Assembly (NCBI GenBank): GCA_031266695.1
Contig: JAISAK010000305.1
Coordinates: forward strand, 1-8,938
Direction of reading: 5' to 3'
From: Treponema sp.
GTDB lineage: Bacteria > Spirochaetota > Spirochaetia > Treponematales > Breznakiellaceae
DNA length: 8,938 bases
Below, piece by piece: positions 6,891 through 8,938 of this stretch (the stretch's first letter is position 1; each line of letters starts with the position of its first letter). The notes under the pieces are model-generated. The model did no database searches and was not told the origin of the DNA. It saw nothing but the letters and a program-made list of their open reading frames with translations. Made by a program: the position numbers and the translations under genes.

Positions 6891-8938
6891 ATCAGGGGTT
6901 CGTAAAAATATTCTTTTCCTTCGCCGCCCTGGCCGCCCAGGGTATGAAGTTTTCTGACCGGCTGGTTAAGCCGTTCCCGAACCGGATCGGTGATAAGAAC
7001 CCTGGCGCGGTAACGGAAGGCAAGGGAGGCGAGGATCCTGGCGCGGACTACGGGCCGGCCGGCGGCCGTATAGCCGGTTCCCTCGGACCAGAAGAAGGCG
7101 CAGTCACCGCAGTCAACGCCGAAACGCCAGGCCTTTGCCGGAGAATCGGCGGCGGCCGGCTGAAGCAGCTCGGTGATAAAACCCATTGCCTTGACCGCGG
7201 GATGATGGTTGCTGCGGGCCCTGGGGTCGTCCCCGTACTGGGTCTCGGTCTTGATCCGCCCAAGGTAAATCCGCTCAGGGGGAGAACCGAAACAAACCAA
7301 CACGGTGTCGCCTTCGTATCCAAGAACCACCGCCCCCACTTTTCTGAAGGTTTGTGAAACCCCATCCCGGAATTTCGCCGCGTCCCGGGCGGCGGAGACG
7401 GGATCCCCCCGGTCTTCCTGCCTCAGGAGATCCGCGTTTTTAACCGCGATGACCGCGGCCCGGGCGCTTGTTGTTTCCGAAAGCGGGGGCTGCCCGGTAC
7501 GGATAAGCTGCTTCAGGCAGGCCCTGTTCACCGAGGGGCCGTAGGCCAGGCGGAAGAGCCGCCGCTTCCGCCTGATTATCAGCGAGGAAAGGCAGAAAAT
7601 GACAAGGGTTCCCGCCAGGCAGGCGCCGGCCGGGATAAAAGGATCTATCCAGTAGGCGGAAATGATAAAACTCCAGCCAAAGACGGCGCCGCAGAGAACG
7701 GAAGCGGCAAGCCCCAGCACAAGCAGGGCGGGAGGCCGCAGGGCGTGGACGCAGAGAAGAATTACAAATACAATCAATAAAGACCAGAATAGCACATAAC
7801 GGGTTTCTCCGGGGATGATATGGCGGCCCGTTAACAGGGCGTTGGCAAGGGTGAGGGAGGATTCAACGGCGCCTTCCGTGCGGGGCCCCATGACGCAGAA
7901 CGAAGACACAAGGGCTTCCGACAGGGAGCTTCTCAGCTCCGTCAGCTCCCGGTGCTTCTCCCGCATTTCAACAAAGGAACGTATAAGCCCGTCCCGAAGA
8001 TCCCGCAGTTTCGCAAGCCCCTCCTCGCTGAGTTTTTCCGTGCCGATAATTTCCTCGTAGCCGCTTGTCAGGGTCATCTCCGCGGGGCCGTAAAGGAATT
8101 CGTCGAGGCTCCTGAAATATTCCGAGCGGGCTTCGGCCCAGGCCCCGCGTTTTTCGGCCAGGGAATCCGGCGGCGTTTCACCGGCGGACGAAAGAAGTTC
8201 TTCCTGCATATTCTGGGCGTAGTCGTAGAGAATGTAGGGTATCCGCTCCGGCCTTGTGCCCGAATACACTCCCAGGGCTTCCGCGTCTTTCAACAGCCGG
8301 CGAAGGGCGCGGTCGGTTTCTTCATAGGCGAGGAATTTTTCCAGCGCAATCCGGCGGAATCCGTCGTTCCCGCGGGGGCCTTCGAGAAGGATATTGGCAT
8401 TTCTGTCCAGGGCGACGCGAATTTCCCCGGGCCGGCCGGCGGCGGGGGAAGGAAGGGCGGCGGCAAAAGATCCGGCGGCGGAAGGCCCGCCGGCTGCGGA
8501 AGACCTCGCGGAATCGTTCACGGCCGGATCGGAGACGGCGTTCTCCGAAACCGCCGGCCGGAGCGTCAAAACCGGGCCGCGTTCCGTAAATTCAAGGCCG
8601 GCCTCCGCCCAGCGGGGCTTAAGCGCCTGGTACACAATATGGGGAACATTTCCTTCAAGGGGGGCAATCCTGCGGATCCTGCCGTCCCTGTCCGGCTGAG
8701 GACGGGCATACCCGGCGCCGCCCGGCTCCGGCCGGCCTTCGCTGCCCTCGGCGGAAGGACCGCCGACAGCGGAAGGAGCTGAAGCCGCCGCACCCCGGCC
8801 GCGAAGGTCTTCCGCCTCGAGGACGGAACCGAAAACAACGGCGGCCCTTGCCGCCCTGACCGAAGCCGCCGTATCCCGATGAACAAGCGCGGCAATGAGC
8901 CTGTCCCTGCCCCGTTCCGCAAGCTCGACAAGGCTCTC
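6881..8938 (-). CDS. CHASE2-like membrane sensor with degenerate class III cyclase domain (partial, N-terminus beyond window)
   Basis: The minus-strand frame is open from its TGA at 6881-6883 to the right edge, so the N-terminus is missing; an internal GTG at 8635 is not the true start. Order of parts: a CHASE2-like extracytoplasmic domain (about 8938-7800, with GRIRRIAPLEG near 8680 and EIRVALDRNANILLEG near 8425-8380), which holds two Ala/Gly/Ser/Pro-rich insertions; three transmembrane helices (about 7795-7742, 7732-7661, 7642-7571); a basic juxtamembrane stretch (RRKRR); and a cytoplasmic class III nucleotide-cyclase-like domain (about 7462-6890). CHASE2, three helices, then an output domain is a known sensor architecture. 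In the cyclase part YEGDTVLVCFGSP retains the second metal Asp (7309-7307). The first metal Asp is replaced by Lys (7441-7439), the adenine-pocket DYT reads GYT, and the Asn/Arg of GDxVNxAxRL are absent (GRPVVRARIL). It is probably not an active cyclase. It overlaps the peptidase gene tail to tail by 10 bases. Confidence 0.82.
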   Translation of the reverse strand, partial: ESLVELAERGRDRLIAALVHRDTAASVRAARAAVVFGSVLEAEDLRGRGAAASAPSAVGGPSAEGSEGRPEPGGAGYARPQPDRDGRIRRIAPLEGNVPHIVYQALKPRWAEAGLEFTERGPVLTLRPAVSENAVSDPAVNDSARSSAAGGPSAAGSFAAALPSPAAGRPGEIRVALDRNANILLEGPRGNDGFRRIALEKFLAYEETDRALRRLLKDAEALGVYSGTRPERIPYILYDYAQNMQEELLSSAGETPPDSLAEKRGAWAEARSEYFRSLDEFLYGPAEMTLTSGYEEIIGTEKLSEEGLAKLRDLRDGLIRSFVEMREKHRELTELRSSLSEALVSSFCVMGPRTEGAVESSLTLANALLTGRHIIPGETRYVLFWSLLIVFVILLCVHALRPPALLVLGLAASVLCGAVFGWSFIISAYWIDPFIPAGACLAGTLVIFCLSSLIIRRKRRLFRLAYGPSVNRACLKQLIRTGQPPLSETTSARAAVIAVKNADLLRQEDRGDPVSAARDAAKFRDGVSQTFRKVGAVVLGYEGDTVLVCFGSPPERIYLGRIKTETQYGDDPRARSNHHPAVKAMGFITELLQPAAADSPAKAWRFGVDCGDCAFFWSEGTGYTAAGRPVVRARILASLAFRYRARVLITDPVRERLNQPVRKLHTLGGQGGEGKEYFYEPLIQK
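8477..8502. repeat. Copy A of a dispersed 26-bp direct repeat within the CHASE2 sensor gene
   Basis: This segment matches 8750-8775 at 23 of 26 positions by hand alignment, in the same orientation and 273 bases (91 codons) away, so both copies are in the same frame. It encodes SAAGGPSA in an Ala/Gly/Ser-rich insertion. Confidence 0.55.
8750..8775. repeat. Copy B of a dispersed 26-bp direct repeat within the CHASE2 sensor gene
   Basis: This segment is the partner of 8477-8502, with mismatches at three positions. It encodes SAVGGPSA in a second low-complexity linker (about 8820-8700 on the minus strand) that interrupts the CHASE2-like domain. Confidence 0.55.

Noticed and set aside
8633..8635. 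GTG at 8635 as the true start of the sensor gene
   Set aside because: The same frame is open for another 101 codons to the window edge and contains CHASE2-like sequence just upstream (GRIRRIAPLEG), so the gene is truncated by the window, not started here.
7952..8782. Plus-strand open frame (276 codons) opposite the CHASE2 region
   Set aside because: Its translation is low-complexity Gly/Arg/Pro and mirrors the Ala/Gly-rich insertions. The sense frame continues through the window edge with CHASE2-like pattern and transmembrane helices.

Overview
The window looks like chromosomal sequence from a spirochete, most likely an anaerobic Treponema of the gut or termite type. This is an inference from gene content and protein style: a flavo-diiron oxygen/NO reductase, a stand-alone CheY-like receiver, a CHASE2-cyclase-type sensor and a nagAB pair. 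No rRNA or other phylogenetic marker is present. By eye the sequence is GC-rich, more so from about 5.7 kb onward than in the first 0.7 kb, and coding density is very high: no gene-free stretch reaches 100 bases apart from the partial right edge. I see no tRNA, rRNA, CRISPR, insertion sequence, phage gene or attachment site.

Layout. (1) 28-1812, minus strand: a tRNA-dihydrouridine synthase followed by a TVP38/TMEM64-type membrane protein, probably co-transcribed. (2) 1813-1888: a compact divergent control region. Candidate promoters for dus (leftward) and for the receiver gene (rightward) share their -35 bases, and a 6-bp dyad overlaps the rightward -10. (3) 1889-3559, plus strand: a receiver-only response regulator, then after 18 bases a complete class A flavo-diiron protein. 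(4) 3637-6890, plus strand: nagA, nagB and a secreted NlpC/P60-like cysteine peptidase, packed with a 3-base gap and a 4-base ATGA overlap. A TATAAT box lies just before nagA. (5) 6881-8938, minus strand, running off the right edge: a membrane sensor with a CHASE2-like extracytoplasmic domain, three transmembrane helices and a class III nucleotide-cyclase-like domain that has lost most of its catalytic residues. Its end overlaps the peptidase gene tail to tail by 10 bases.

How the genes fit together. NagA and NagB convert N-acetylglucosamine-6-phosphate to fructose-6-phosphate and ammonia. The adjoining exported peptidase suggests a link to wall-peptide cleavage or peptidoglycan amino-sugar salvage. 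The flavo-diiron protein is an oxygen or NO defence enzyme typical of anaerobes, and its pairing with a receiver suggests redox-linked signalling, which is untested.

The window is mostly ordinary metabolism. The items most worth a second look are the apparently dead cyclase domain, low-complexity repeat-bearing insertions in several otherwise conserved proteins (Dus, NagA, the CHASE2 sensor), the shared divergent promoter with a dyad, and TATAAT boxes that lie almost against start codons, suggesting leaderless or very short-leader transcripts.
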